NCBI GenBank assembly: GCA_031216125.1
Contig: CM062377.1
Span: 72,425,049 to 72,489,048 of the forward strand
Source: Dalbergia cochinchinensis
Taxonomy: Eukaryota; Streptophyta; Magnoliopsida; Fabales; Fabaceae
Direction of reading: 5' to 3'
Length of the DNA stretch: 64,000 nucleotides
Position numbers and translations under genes: made by a program. Positions 43,831 through 56,445 of this stretch are shown piece after piece. Position 1 is the stretch's first letter; every line of letters starts with the position of its first letter. The notes under the pieces are model-generated. The model searched no databases. It was given only the letters and a program-made list of their open reading frames with translations, and was not told the origin of the DNA.

Positions 43831-46735
43831 CGTGCCAGGAGGCCACATTTTAACGAATAGCCATTTTTTTTAAAATAAAAAGCAGTCGCAAATTTTAGTT
43901 TTGGTTAAAATTGGAAAACCTTTTAACTCGGCAAACCTAGTCTTTTAAATGAGATTGAATTTGTGAGTCACGATTATGATTAGTGGAAGGATGAAAACTT
44001 AATCCCATTTGCAGACCCCTAATACACCGTATAAATAATCAAGTGCATTCCTAGAGCTTATTATGCAAATTAATTATAATTTTATAATATTTCTTTTCCC
44101 CAAAACTTGTGACAATTGCATATTTACAAAGAAATAAAGTTAAAATTAAAATAAATAATAAAGAATAAATTTTATGAAAAAAGAATTTTGGCTTGATAGT
44201 TGTCGGATACGCCTACGTATCCTCTGGTGCAATGAGGAACTCAAAGCCACGTAGTTCTGTAGAAAATGATTGTGTGTTGAATTGATCTTAATTAAGAAAC
44301 CAATTTCAAAAAAAGTTAAAATCTACTCTTGCACAGGATTTAGAATAGTATGAACTATACAATAAACCCTTACATTCTCATGAAACTTGAGGATAACAAG
44401 CTATACATCAATATCACAAGTTGTTGCATGGGTTTTAAAATGAAACAAGAAATGTGTTGATTGATTTTAATTTTTGAATAGAACATATTTTTTATTATTA
44501 AATAAACTAAAAATATTTTGGCCATTTCTAATTTTAATTAGATCATAAACATAAACTCATAATTAACTCTAACAAAATATATAAACATATAAAATGATTT
44601 AACTAAAAAAGGGAAAAAAAAAAACACACACACACACACACACAAAATATACGATTAACAAAACACATAAACATATAAAATAATTAAACCAACAAAAGGT
44701 AAAACAAACACAATTAATTTAATCAAAACATACGAACATGGGGTAATTTAATTAAAAAAAAAACCAGTATAAACATACAAATAAGCAAAATGTATAAAAT
44801 AATTATCCCAATTATTATATTATTTTTTAAGTTAAAAGAAACATTAACACTAAATTCACTCAAAATCGAAAGAAAAAAAGTTCGTATAAATAAATATATA
44901 TTTTGAAACTAATTTATTTAATTTTTATTCAAATGATAAGAATAAGAAAGATTACAAATTCATCTTTAGTAAATCAAAATACTCAAGTATTTATTTTGAA
45001 CCAAATTAAATGATCCTTTTTTTGTTTCATTTTAGATTAAAAAAGGAACTAGACTTAGACTTCAATTAAAAGAAAACAGAAATAAAAAAAAAGAAAAAAA
45101 ACTTAATGCCTTAAAAAAAAAACAAACCCAATGAAATCAGCAAATCAAAAACATGGCAGAGAACAAACAAGCCCAAAAAGAAAAACAAGCCCAAAAAATT
45201 AAACCAAACCCAATTCCCCAATTTACTATTGCTAGCCCTTTTCCACACTTACCCTTTCTGATGCACACACTAATACCCATTAACACATACACTAACACAT
45301 TTACCTCTCTTCTTCACTCGTGCTCAGCATACATATACACACAACAAAATAAAAAAAAAAACTTTCTTTCTCTTTTACATACAGACACATTTCAAAACAC
45401 AGGGAAAGAGAGAGAGAATGAGAGGGAGAGGATGAGAGATCGAGAGTGAGGAAGAGGAGATGTGATGGGTGGCCGGTTAGAGAAGGAGAGGCCGCGGCAG
45501 TGCAGACTTCAAGGTGGTGAGGGAGGGCTCCGTCGCGGTGGTGGAGGGGAGGTCCTGTGAGAGGGGAGAAGATCGGCGGCTTCACAGCGGCTTCACAGTG
45601 GCTTCGCGGCGGCCTCGAGGAACCCAAAGAGAGAGAGAGTTCTGCGAAGGGAGGGGGAGGAAAAGCTCTGAGGAAGGAAGCGGCCAAGCGTGGCGGAGGA
45701 CGCAGCTGATTCGAAGGCGGCTACCGCAGCGGTTATGATGGTTCCTGGAGGGCAAAGCCGCGATGATGGTGGTTTCAGTGAGGGGGGAATTCGATCATTC
45801 ACGGTGGAGGAAGAGAGGGCTAATGGTGGCGGTGGGTACTCCACGTTGAGAGTGGAGGTCCGATCCAGTGGTGGTTTAAGAGAGATAATGATGGTGGTAT
45901 GAAGTTGTGAATGTGGCCAAGGAAGATGGCAGCTTGTGGTAGTTGGAGAGGATGATGGGAAGCATGAGAGGCCGCAGCTGGGGGTGGAGGCCGCCGCGGC
46001 CTCCTCCTCCTTTTTCCTTCTTTATTTTTGTTAAAATTTGATAATGATAATGTCTTTGATGCTGCTGGATTTACCTTTGTTGCTACTGGTTGTGTTGTTG
46101 GGATCTGTTGGAAATTTTTTTTTTTCAAGTAGATTGAGCAGGATTCTTGATGTATCAGGATATAGCTTCTGAAATTTTTCTTGTTTGAATTTTTGGTTGA
46201 TTCTGTAATTCTTGTGGATCTGAAAAAAACCTCCCCTCTAATTCTCGTTTTATGATGTATCTGTTGTTCCTGGGTCAAATTGAATTATTGTTGAACAAAT
46301 TTACAGGTTGGTTGGTCAAGAAATAATTATGAAAGCAGAGGGAATGATGTTGTTGGGGAAAGAGTCCCACGATGCATGTCTGCCACTTCCAATTTTTGAT
46401 TTTGAGGAACGGTTGGAGACGGATCCAACGTTCCTTTCTTCTTTTTTTCCTTTTGTAATTATTATTATTTTTTATTTATATATATATATATATTTTTTAG
46501 GAAATCCAACGTTCCCTTCTTTTTTATTTTTTTTGTTTTTGTTGTTGTGTTTTTTTTTGTCAGACTAAAAAATAAAAAAATAAAAAAACAAATAAAATGG
46601 GCTAATGAAATGTGGGCTAAAAAAAAGGAATGAGCTACAATAAAAAGAAAATGGGCTGGATCTTTTTTTTTTTACAAAAATAATAAATATAAAAAATAAA
46701 TAAAAGTTTTGGATAAAATATGGTGTTCACAAGTA
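43831..46735 (+). repeat. Long LTR-like repeat, copy 1 (possible solo LTR)
   Basis: The segment shares ordered blocks with 62435-64000: TGCC(A/C)GGAGG at the start, ATTATGCAAATTAATTATAA, ACGTATCCTCTGGTGCAATG with GAGGAACTCAAAG, then a CA-rich and AG-rich tract and a GC-rich, Gly/Arg-codon-like segment (about 45440-46010). The order and the non-coding nature suggest a large LTR, perhaps of an Ogre/Tat-like gypsy element. That lineage is a guess from the general look. The end near 46735 (GGTGTTCACA) is tentative. ORFs in the GC-rich part run on both strands and are probably fortuitous. Confidence 0.5.
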
Positions 46736-46739
46736 CAAA

Positions 46740-47189
46740 ACAAGTCCTTATTAGAGGTGAAGTAATTTTGCCTTTTATAACAACTCATTAATGTTCACGG
46801 AATTTATAGAATTGGGAACACAGATCAGATTTTGTGATCCTATCAGATTCGTTGAATTGGTTGTTTTGTGTTTAAATTATATAATTATAATTATCAGAGT
46901 TTTTTCATAAAATATAATTATTATGATTATTAGAGTTTAGGGCACTGTAGTGTTTAAAAAATTAAATACATACAAAGGGACTAATATATTCTATTATTAA
47001 AATTTTGAGAGGCCGCTGGTTTAATTTTAATTTTTGAGAGGCTATATAAATTATTTACTCGGATTGAAGAAAGGAAAGAATATATATTTTCATATAGCCT
47101 CGCGAAAGTTGAAATACTAACCGTACCCTCTATTTGGAACATTGCAAAATGAGAAGAGAGAAAACATGGATGAGAGAAAATGTATTGGG
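46740..47189. other. AT-rich spacer
   Basis: No gene or bounded repeat seen. Confidence 0.4.
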
Positions 47190-47197
47190 ATATGAGT

Positions 47198-48010
47198 TAG
47201 GGGTATATATGGGTTGGTTTGGATTGAATTTGAGGGAAAAATAAATCTGAATTGATAACTTTTTAATTTGATTGGATTGGTTTGGTTTCATGATTTTATC
47301 TTGTAAAGTCCTAACAAAATCAATCTGATCAACCTCAGGTTAGTTCGGATCAAGTCATTGGATTTATTTTTTTTCTTTTTTTTAACCCAAAAATTCAATA
47401 AAATAAACTCTAAAATGTAAATATCAAAATTTTATGTAAGTAACTTCTCATATGTTAATATGTTATATTCTAATGTGTCATAAGTTTGCAATGATAATGA
47501 TGTGGCATTCCTTTGAGTCTCAAATTGCATATTAATGATAGCAAAAAGTAAATGGATAATGAATATGAGTAAATACTATAGTTAGTAATCAATAACAATA
47601 ACAATAATGATGGCAATGACCATAATAATAATAATAATAATAATAAGGGGATTACTCCAGTACCTTATAAAATTCATGGGTACCGGTACCTTTTAGATAA
47701 CCTGTGGTTGAAAGCTTGCCACGTGTTCCACTAACTAAATCAATTAATATTTTAAATACTCATGATTAAATCACAACCATTGGATTTAAAAGGGTACCAG
47801 TATCCTTGGGGTACCAAAGCAAAAACCTAATAATAATAATAATAATAATATTGATTTGGGTTGGAGGATGCAAATCTGATAGCCGAGTCAATATGTGATT
47901 GATTCTAATTGGATCTAGACCAATTGATCCAATGAGTCGATCCAAACAGGATCAATCTAGTTGAATTGGTTTGGATACATCAGATTGGTTTAATCCGCTA
48001 ATATCCCTAA
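47198..48010. mobile_element. hAT-type non-autonomous element, copy 2, with a nested insertion
   Basis: It starts TAGGGGTATATATGGGTTGG and ends CCGCTAATATCCCTA, inverted ends. Flanks are ATATGAGT (47190-47197) and ATTGGAGT (48011-48018), an 8-bp duplication with two mismatches. Homology to 28011-28610 is continuous except for an insertion at about 47646-47829. TAGGGGT...CCCTA ends with 8-bp duplications are typical of hAT MITEs. Confidence 0.75.
47646..47829. mobile_element. Small element nested in the hAT MITE, possibly Tourist-like
   Basis: This segment is absent from copy 1 at 28011-28610 and interrupts a TAA microsatellite, so TAA repeats flank both sides. The left end GGGGATTACTCCAGTACC and the complement of the right end, GGTTTTTGCTTTGGTACC, are imperfect inverted repeats with several GGTACC motifs between. 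A TAA duplication would suit a PIF/Harbinger (Tourist) MITE, but the flanking microsatellite makes this uncertain. Confidence 0.5.
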
Positions 48011-48352
48011 TTGGAGTTCTTCAATTTGGATGAGAAGAAAATAAGGGAGGAAGAGAAAAATAACCTCTGAGACCCATTTGTAAAGTTTTCTCTCCCTAGA
48101 TGAGCAGAAAAGGAGATTGAAGAGAGAGATGGTGTAAAAAGACAATTATATACTTTAAAAATAAACTTTAAAATTTGTATTATATTTATTGTAATTTAAA
48201 TAAAAAATTTTAATTTTTTTGAAATTATAATTATAATTCATAGATTTTATCAAAATTATTGTAATATTATTCACTTATTTATTTTATGGTAATTATTTGG
48301 AATTTAAATGAAGATTACACATTTATTTTTATTATAATAAGGACATTATGTG

Positions 48353-50160
48353 GAGTAAATTGTCATTTTCGTTCCTAAAATTACACGCGTGAGTCACTTT
48401 CATCCTTGAAATTTGAAAATTAACTATTTAGTCATTGAAATTGTATTTCATAGGTCACTTAGTTCTTGGTCAAACAACCGTTAGTCAAACTTAACATTTT
48501 GCTAACGTGTCACATTAAGTGACATGCGGCATACCACGTGTCAATGACATGGCATGCTGATCCCACGCGGCATGCTAACGTGGCATCAGACTTTGAAATT
48601 TTAAATGTGTCAAAATAGTCCCTGAAATTTTCTAAAATGTGTCAAATAAATCCCTGAAATTTTAAATGTGTCAAAAAAGTCTCAAATCTTAAATTTCTCA
48701 TTTTTTGGTTCATAAAATCTAAATTCTTAATAATTCTTAAACTCATTTATTTCTCTCTCATTTTCACACTTTATTTAAATAATCCAAATTTTTAAATATC
48801 TTAAATATAATTAAGAACACGATTAGTTCAAATTTGAGACCCTCCATGTTTAACCAATACAATTAATTTATTAGCTATTACATTATATTTCTTGAAATTA
48901 TGTTAGGCTCACTTACATGTGATTACTCATTTAAATTTGCGCACCTTTAGAACTTATATGATTAATAAATTATTTTTTAGAAGTCGGATTCTTTAAAATA
49001 AAAATAAAAATCAAAGCAAAATGAACATGGTAGTAGTTATATCACAAGTTATTTAGAATAAACGCAATACAAATATGAATCTAAAATCAAAGATAGCATG
49101 CAGAAAAACTTACACTATTTTTTTTCATATTGGATTGACCTACAATATTGCAATTTTGAATAAGAGCTTCTTTAAGATCATTCCAAGAGCCTCTCTAATA
49201 AGCCTATATGTACTCAAGATTCCTCTAACTCTACTCTCATTTTTTCAAGACACTCTCATATTTTTTAACTTACTTACTCAACTCTCTAGCCTTCTTCGCT
49301 CACAACAACCACAATGTAATTCTTAATGACTTTTCTAAATTGTTTGAGGATAAAATATTGAACTTGAATGGAATATGATATTCAATGATAACCCTCTTCT
49401 CAGATGCACAATAGCTACGACATGAAGTCGTATATATAGGTTGAGAAATGGAAAGGTTGATGATAAAGACATTTTTCTCTTTCATTTTGGCATGTAGTCA
49501 TATATGTACTTGATTTTTTTTTTGATATTCACAATTCATAAATATAAATTGCATAAATTAGTTATGTTAGTTAAATATGAAAGGTCTCAGATTTGGACTA
49601 ATCAAACTCTTAATTATATTTAGGATGTTTAAAAATTTAGATTATTTAAATAAGGTGTGAAAATGAGAGAGAAATAAGTGAGTTTAAGAATTATCAAAGA
49701 TTTAGATTTTATAAACCAAAAGAAGAGAAATTTATGATTTGGGACTTTTTTGACATATTTTAGAAAATTTCAGGGACTATTTTGATATATTTAAAATTTT
49801 ATAGACTTTTTTGACACATTTTAGAAAATTTCAGAGACTATTTTGACACATTTAAAATTTCAGAATCTGATGCCACGTCATCATACCACATCATCATGCC
49901 ATGTGGCATGCCATGTCAGCATGTCACTTGGGATCAGCATGTAACGTGGGATCAACATGCCACATCATTGACACGTGGCATGCTACGTGTCACTTAACCT
50001 GACACGTTAGTAAAATGTTAAGTTTGGCTGATGGTTGTTTGATCAGGGACTAACAATACTTATGGAATGCAGTTTCAGAGACCAAATAGTTAATTTTTAA
50101 ATTTCAGGAATGAAAGTAACTCACATGTACAATTTCAGGGACGAAAGTGACACTTTACTC
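48353..50160. mobile_element. 1.8-kb Mutator-type element with ~500-bp terminal inverted repeats
   Basis: A perfect 10-bp duplication ACATTATGTG flanks it (48343-48352 and 50161-50170). The left end GAGTAAATTGTCATTTTCG and the complement of the right end, GAGTAAAGTGTCACTTTCG, open inverted arms of about 500-580 bp (48353-48850 and 49580-50160). Each arm contains clusters of GGCATGC/ACGTGGCA motifs and repeated AAATGTGTCAAAATAGTCC-type phrases. The central 700 bases hold no transposase that I can recognise. Long TIRs and a 9-10 bp duplication indicate a non-autonomous MULE. Confidence 0.88.
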
Positions 50161-50170
50161 ACATTATGTG

Positions 50171-51414
50171 ATTTTGATACAACTCTTATTTTCTTTTTTC
50201 TTTCATTTTCTTTTCATCCAAACATATAAAAATAAAACACATTTTTCTCTTCTATTTTTTTCCACTCATTTTCTCTTATCATCTAAACAAACCATAAGGG
50301 CATAACTAGCAAAAATCTTGGTTATATTATAAGACCATGGTACATTGGTTGAGTTCGATGTACCACACACTAGCTGTTTTGCCATATTTAAAAAGTGTGG
50401 CTACATGCATTAAAAAGTATAGTGAATAACTATATCAACATTTTTTAAACATGACTTATGTGTAATATATCACATTTCAACTAGTGTACCATAAACAAAA
50501 CCATTAGCACATTATCAATATGATATTGATGAATAAATATGCATGCCATTCTGAATAATAACCTAAAGTGACTGGGAGCAACTAAAGCCGCAGGCGAAGA
50601 TAATGTTGCCTCTGACTCCACACTCTACAAACACAGCAGACAATTAAGATTTTGGAGTCAGAATAAATGGAAAGGTCCTCCACTCGGATCCAAAATTCCG
50701 ACATTTTTCTGGTAGTGCTAGCTCCACTCTGCACCATCCACAAATTCAATTTTGCACGTACCCTGATCTGCTTTGTTTTGATTGAATCATGGGTCAATGA
50801 TGACACCCTGCTTTTAGGACATTCTTGCCTTTCGATCAAAAGCATGGGGATATTTTTTGTAAACTATGTCTTTTTCTTTTAATTTTTTCAACGCATGCAT
50901 GCACTTTGTTGCTTATTCATAAGAGGGATATGACCTCCAGCTAAGGAAAGTGATCTGATTTCCGTTTTTGTTTTCAAATTTCTTGGTAGGATGATCTATT
51001 GGTCAATGTCTTAATAGTGATTATTGAAAAGTTATATGCATGACACTAGTTGAGAGAAAGGAAAAACATAAAATATTAAACCTTTCCATTCAGAACGGCG
51101 AGGAAAGACTAGTTAAACATCGTGATTGACACATATACCCACATCATCGGCCATTTTGCATATGACCCTAACCATCATGGATTCAAGACAAGGCAAATGA
51201 AAAGCAATTGGAAGCCGTGTGCGGTCGTTAGAACTGACAAGTATATTGGGTTGGGCCAGGGCTAGTGGCTATTTTTTGGGTCAGAGGCCCGTGTTGGAAA
51301 AACTAGACCTTAGTAGAGGCCCAACAAAAAATTGCAGAATTACCCTTGACATTTTGCGGATTTTGAACGCGCGCCTGTTCTTCCTCTTTCCGTTTCCAAA
51401 CTGAGCCTACAGCG
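50171..51414. other. Intergenic stretch and promoter of the NEMP gene
   Basis: No gene supported. Two overlapping ORFs on opposite strands at 50582-50882 are complementary shadows without a recognisable domain. No clear TATA box lies within 200 bases of the ATG at 51415. The GGCCCA-containing stretch (about 51246-51325: GGCCAGG, AGGCCCG, AGGCCCAAC) resembles the GGCCCA elements of plant TATA-less housekeeping promoters. Confidence 0.45.
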
Positions 51415-54400
51415 ATGGCGGGCACTCGTACTGAACATGCTGCTCCTTCTGCTTCCATTTTTGTTATCCTATTCTCTCTTTGGGCGTCTGCTGTTCCGGT
51501 TTTCGCCGTTGAACTTTCCATATGTACGCATTCTTCTCCATTTCTCCTTGATTCTTAATTTTTTGTTCAAAATTTCAAATATAGGGTTTGACCATCTTAG
51601 CTAGTCGTTCATTTTCTACCTAGAAGGTTCGGTTTTGCGTTTACTTGTTACACGATGCAAACAATGAAACCGTAAATTTCTTTTGGTAATTTACTGATTG
51701 TAACATTTCATGGTGAATATTTTGTTGATTATGTTAAAATTCCTTTGAATATACTGCACAATTTGCTTCTTCAAGTAAATATCGTCCTATTGGAATATTA
51801 AGCTATAGTTGTACATAACTCATAAATTTCTCAGTCCCATTCGACACTTGTGTTGGATAGGTGTTGATTTATCACATGTCGATGTAAATCTGGTGTCATG
51901 TCCATGTTGAAATTTGGCATATTCCTTTTGCAGGTCTTGACCAAAATTCAACGTTGCATCTATCACATGGCTTGCCCGTGGGGAATTCTCCTGGTTCTAA
52001 GCCAGGTGCTACTGTGGTTGTTGAAAGAGTTTGGATCCGTGGCCTTTCAAGGTTTAGAAACCTGAGTAAATTTGCTCACTCCATGAAAGTGAAGGTGTTG
52101 CATACAAATCCAAATGTTCGTGTGCCAAATATAGAAATTTGTTTTCATAGGTGAGGATTAGTGCATGCCTCAGATATTGTATATGTTTGTGGTCTATCTA
52201 CTGTCAATGCGTCTCATTGTGTATGTAATGAGTATTCATTTTATCGGTGAGATTGGTTCAAGTAATTTATTGTATTGATGAGTGAACATGATGAATATCA
52301 TTTGTTCTATGCAAGAACATTGTTGTAAACCTCAAGTCTGAATTTCATTATGCGAGCAATAACAATGCCCTTTATAACTGATGACTGTCTGTCCTGTGTT
52401 AAACTAGGATTTCAGGAATGATCTATTTGGTTGATTCAGACATTTTTGTGTTTGTTGTTCAGGAATGCATCTCTTGCAGTAGGGATGTGCCCACAAGGCC
52501 AGTGGGAGAAAGTTGCCAAAGGTTCTTGGGCTCGATCAATGTCTCCTTTTGACCACAAGCTCTTAGACATAAGGACAGCTGCCTCAACACTGGAAAATTT
52601 TGAGGTTTCCATTGAAGAGGGTAAATGCTCTTAGTTGTATTTGTCATTGATGAGCTACAGCTTCTTGATGTGCTATTGATGCCTCTTTAAGAACAGTGAC
52701 ATTTGGTGCTAATGTTTTCTTTTCCTCCATTGCAGAATTTTTTGCATATCGCATTGTATTGTTAATATTGGGTATTATTCTGATGAGCTTGGCATCCTTC
52801 TTAAGCAAATCGTTAGGATTTTATTATAGCAGCGCAATGGCAGTTGGGATAATTCTTGTGATATTGATGATTCTTTATCAGGTAATTTATTTCTGTTCCT
52901 GATTTTTTTTTAAAGATTTGGAAAATTTTATTTTTATATGTAATCTTATATGCTGTTTAGGCTGAATCTTTTTGTTGAGCAATCAACCGGGACTTCTATG
53001 TCAATTCTTCATCTCAAGAAAACTACTCGTATGCCTTGTTTATGGATTATCTTATCTGGTTCAGATTTTTGTTTCGGTTTATCTTGGATGCTCTTAGTGC
53101 TCATCAACATAGATATTGTTCATTGCTGAAATTGTTACCTAATCCATTAGACTTTATTGTGTTTTATAGTTTCATTTGATCCAGGTAGTTTGGGATGAAT
53201 TTTTGTTGGATATCATGCAAGAGTAAAGATTAGAACAGCTGATAAGTTGTATAATATCTAAATTAAAAGTTTAATGTGGTTTCAGGATGTTAATGCTAAA
53301 ACCCAGTTGTCTCTCTAATTAATACTTAGATGACTAACTTGCATAGTTTTATTAGATTATGTGATTTGCTATCTGATCCTTGTATTTGACTCCTTTGGAA
53401 AATTTCTTGTTGACCTTAGCATGGACTTTGCCTCTTCTAATTGACAGGGAATGAAACTTCTTCCAACTGGTCGGAAGAGTTCCCTTGCTATATTTTTATA
53501 TTCATCTGCTGTAAGTGTAACCTCAATGCATTTTACTTCCATCTCATACACTAACTTTTGGAATGCGGATCATATAATTCCAACCATCATTTTAATCAGG
53601 TTGGGTTTGGGACTTTTCTCCTCCGTTATGTGCCTGGCTTAATTCGTTCAGTTCTTACAGAGTTAGGAATTGATGAAGACATGTATAATCCTGTATGTAA
53701 GTTATCTCTTATTTTCTGTAAATTAGCTTTATTATTGTGCTACAGTTTAAAAATTTATTTCACTTTATTCATTTGGATTCTGAATTGTGGTGGGTTTGAC
53801 GGTTAACTTCTTTCCTTTATAAATTCAAACCATCAGCACAAATAATGTATGTCCTTGAAAATGACAAATTCAGGGTTTCTAAGTTTGTAAGTTTTTATTA
53901 GTTCATACTTCATATATAAACAATACTGTGGAAAAATAAAAGCCTAACTTCTCATAGCCGGTCCCAAGCTTGTGCTAAGGTGGGAGGGTTGCCATTTGGT
54001 TAACAGATTCAAACATCAAATAATTAAGATGGACTCTAGATTTGGAATATTCTGCTTTCAAACAGTTTCAACTTAGGAGTTGATCCAATGGCTATGTAGT
54101 AAGCTTTTTTTTTGCCCCCCTTGCAATCACCCCATTATATTCTCAATTGCATCTCTGGTTTATACAGAATGCATTGCTTGGTATTTTTGCATTTTCTCTT
54201 CTATTGTGTGTTTCTTATCCATTTACAAATATCTGAGGATCTCTGAATGCTTAAGTCATGAGATTTCAATGGCAGTTGGCAATATTTGTGCTTGCTTTTG
54301 TCGCAATAGCTGGGGCCTGGTTGGGATTCTTGGTGGTCCACAAGCTTGTCCTGACTGAAGATGGATCAGTGGACATTAGTACTGCTCAATTTGTTGGATG

Positions 54401-55476
54401 GTCCATCCGAATTTTGGCTGCCATTATGATTCTTCAGGTAGCTTTTGTTTATCCTCAATGTTAGTTTCATGCTTCATAGTTTGTGCACATGATCACAAAT
54501 TTGATAAAAATATGTCGCTTCCAGAGTTCAATGGATCCTCTTTTGGGAACATTGGCATTGGTATGTGGATCACTGATCACCTTGTTGAAGAGGGTGCATA
54601 GATTGAGATTCCTTCGTCGCTTGCGCAGGTTAGTCCACTTTCTTGAATTCTGGAGCTTTCTCTTCCCTTCTTCTCTATCATCTCTCTCTGTTTTTTTTTT
54701 GTTGGTGTTCTTTAAATTTTGTAACAAAAAATTGTGTTTTAATGTTAGGCACAATGCTGCAAAATCTGGTAGTATAAAATGTCTTCTGGGGGTGTTTGAG
54801 CTTTACAGTTTCCTAGTTGACTCATAAGCCACTTTGTGACCGTGAGGGTTTCACCTATAAGTATTGTTCCATTATGTTCTTGATTTTTTGTATGTACTTA
54901 TTTTGGAAGAATTTTGCAGGACTTTGTTCAACTCACCCCAAAAACATAGGAGGAGATCCCAGGTTCCTGATTCATCCCCTTTTGATGATTCGCATGATGA
55001 ACATATCTACGAGATGCAAAGCAAAGAAGATTCTACATTTCTTCAGCCTCAATCGAAAAGTTTCACCCTGTCCCCTTGCAAATCTTCTGAACGAGGTTTG
55101 TTCATCTGTCAAATCCTTACTTATGGTAATTGAAATGTCATCTCTTGTCTTTTTCCCCTGATTGATTGGGGGAGAAAGGAATGCGTTGAATAAGTGGTTC
55201 TTAACATGCTAAATTTGTACATCAGTTTTCACTAGGACACCACCTAAAAAGCTTTCAGAGGAGCTTTACCCATCCATCATACACAACACACCTGAGAGAA
55301 GAAAATATTCAGCAGCAGAATGGGAGGCGTTCACCAAGGAGTCCACTGAAAAGGCCTTGGAAGAACTTGTTACATCCCCCGATTTCGGTAAGTGGCTGTC
55401 CACTAATGCAGACAGGATAATTGTAACCCCAGATTCCAGACGTGATCGGTGTCGTGCATGGCAATTGTGGTCTTGA
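51415..55476 (+). CDS. Plant NEMP/PNET2-type inner nuclear membrane protein (DUF2215)
   Basis: Ten exons: 51415-51523, 51934-52150, 52463-52620, 52736-52881, 53448-53510, 53600-53692, 54276-54437, 54525-54628, 54920-55095 and 55226-55476. All junctions are GT-AG, and the total of 1479 nt closes in frame to 492 residues. Residues 1-32 are a signal peptide (ILFSLWASAVPVFA). A lumenal domain follows with VWIRGLSRFRNLSKFAHS and CPQGQWEKVAKGSWARSMSPFD. From about 163 to 350 lie five hydrophobic segments (for example YRIVLLILGIILMSLASF, LAIFVLAFVAIAGAWLGF, LLGTLALVCGSLI), then a basic RRLRR stop-transfer. The nucleoplasmic tail carries RRKYSAAEWEAFTKESTEKA and DFGKWLSTNADRI. Animal NEMP1 and plant PNET2 proteins are inner nuclear envelope proteins; PNET2 is reported to contact chromatin. 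The least certain junction is the exon 9 donor (gtttgt). Confidence 0.92.
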
Positions 55477-56113
55477 TACACGTTAGACGTTCTTCTCAAA
55501 ATCAAGACAGCTTGAAAGTAGGTGAGATAAACTTAGAGGGGCACGTGCTTTTCAGGTGTAATTTTTGGTTCCCCTATACCTATAGGAAAAACAGAAGGCA
55601 GTGTTGTAGATTAGAAGGAACTTGAGCGGCATAAAATTTCCGTGACTAGTGTTGTTTTCTAGGCTGTAAATATTTGTGCTTGGTAGCGGTGGCTTCTCAG
55701 TTGATGTCTTCACTTGTATCCGATTATGCAACGTGGTTGTACAACCCATCAGTTCATTGTATTATTGTCGCTAACCGACCCATGTTATTTTTTCAACTTC
55801 CACATTCTAACATCTTTTTTCTTACCTTTGTTACTTTTGGTTATTTGAGTTTCATTATTGCTACCTATTTTTTTCTTTCTGGTAATTTTTGCTCTTTAAC
55901 TTTCCCACTCAAACCATTTGCCTCACTTTGGCAGTATCGATTTTCAGGGTTCATTTTCCATTTCCCCTTTGGATTTTTTTGGTACACTCTAATGTTGATA
56001 TATATCCATAAATCAATCTTAGCAAAGTTGAGCTTTGTTCGCGATTGTATAGTATTTTTGGCGTAAAAGTGTAAAACATAATGGTTAGGTAGACAGCTTT
56101 CAACCTGGAATCT
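55477..56113. other. 3' UTR and downstream flank of the NEMP gene
   Basis: No further gene. The ORF at 55674-56066 is Phe-rich and T-rich and without a recognisable domain. The polyadenylation site could not be placed. Confidence 0.45.
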
Positions 56114-56268
56114 TAATTTGTGTGATGAGTTCTTAAGTGATCCCTAACCAGTTTGGGACCACATGCTGACTGTAAATATCTTGTGAAATTGGGGTGTATT
56201 TATAAATTTAAAATTATCAAAATGGGGTATAATCATAAATTTTAAAATTCACTAAAACTTTCTCTAGC

Positions 56269-56445
56269 TGGATTGACACCTTCGTCCCCCGGGACATGGC
56301 TGCCCGTGACCACAACGTCGCCGCCCTCGCCATTAAAGGCACCTCCGCCATTCTCAACTTCCCAGAACTCGCTGCCTCCTTCCCCCGACCCCACTCCAAC
56401 TCCCCCTGTGACGTCCAGAACGCCACCGCCAAAGCCGCTGCCATG
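56269..56445 (+). pseudogene. Captured fragment of an AP2/ERF transcription factor gene (DREB, TINY-like)
   Basis: From 56269 the frame reads WIDTFVPRDMAARDHNVAAL, then AIKGTSAILNFPELAASFPR and SNSPCDVQNATAKAAAM. This is the C-terminal half of the AP2 domain (normally WLGTF...EMAARAHDVAAL) and the Pro/Ala-rich extension of the DREB A-4 (TINY-like) group. The N-terminal half of the domain, with the YRGVR motif, is absent, and several conserved positions differ, so it cannot bind DNA as a normal AP2 protein. It is markedly GC-rich compared with the surrounding DNA, as expected of coding DNA captured from elsewhere. Confidence 0.85.

Noticed and set aside
45301..46278. Several GC-rich ORFs that look like a Pro/Ser-rich protein
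   Set aside because: They are open in many frames on both strands, and the same kind of segment occurs in the second copy at 63.4-64 kb, so this is repeat composition.
49075..49326. 83-codon ORF inside the fold-back MULE
   Set aside because: AT-rich, no domain; probably fortuitous.
54483..54827. 114-codon ORF overlapping NEMP exon 8 in another frame
   Set aside because: Shadow of exon 8 continuing into the intron.
55674..56066. 130-codon Phe-rich ORF downstream of NEMP
   Set aside because: The T-rich, hydrophobic composition arises from a T-rich strand. No start context, splice partner or family seen.
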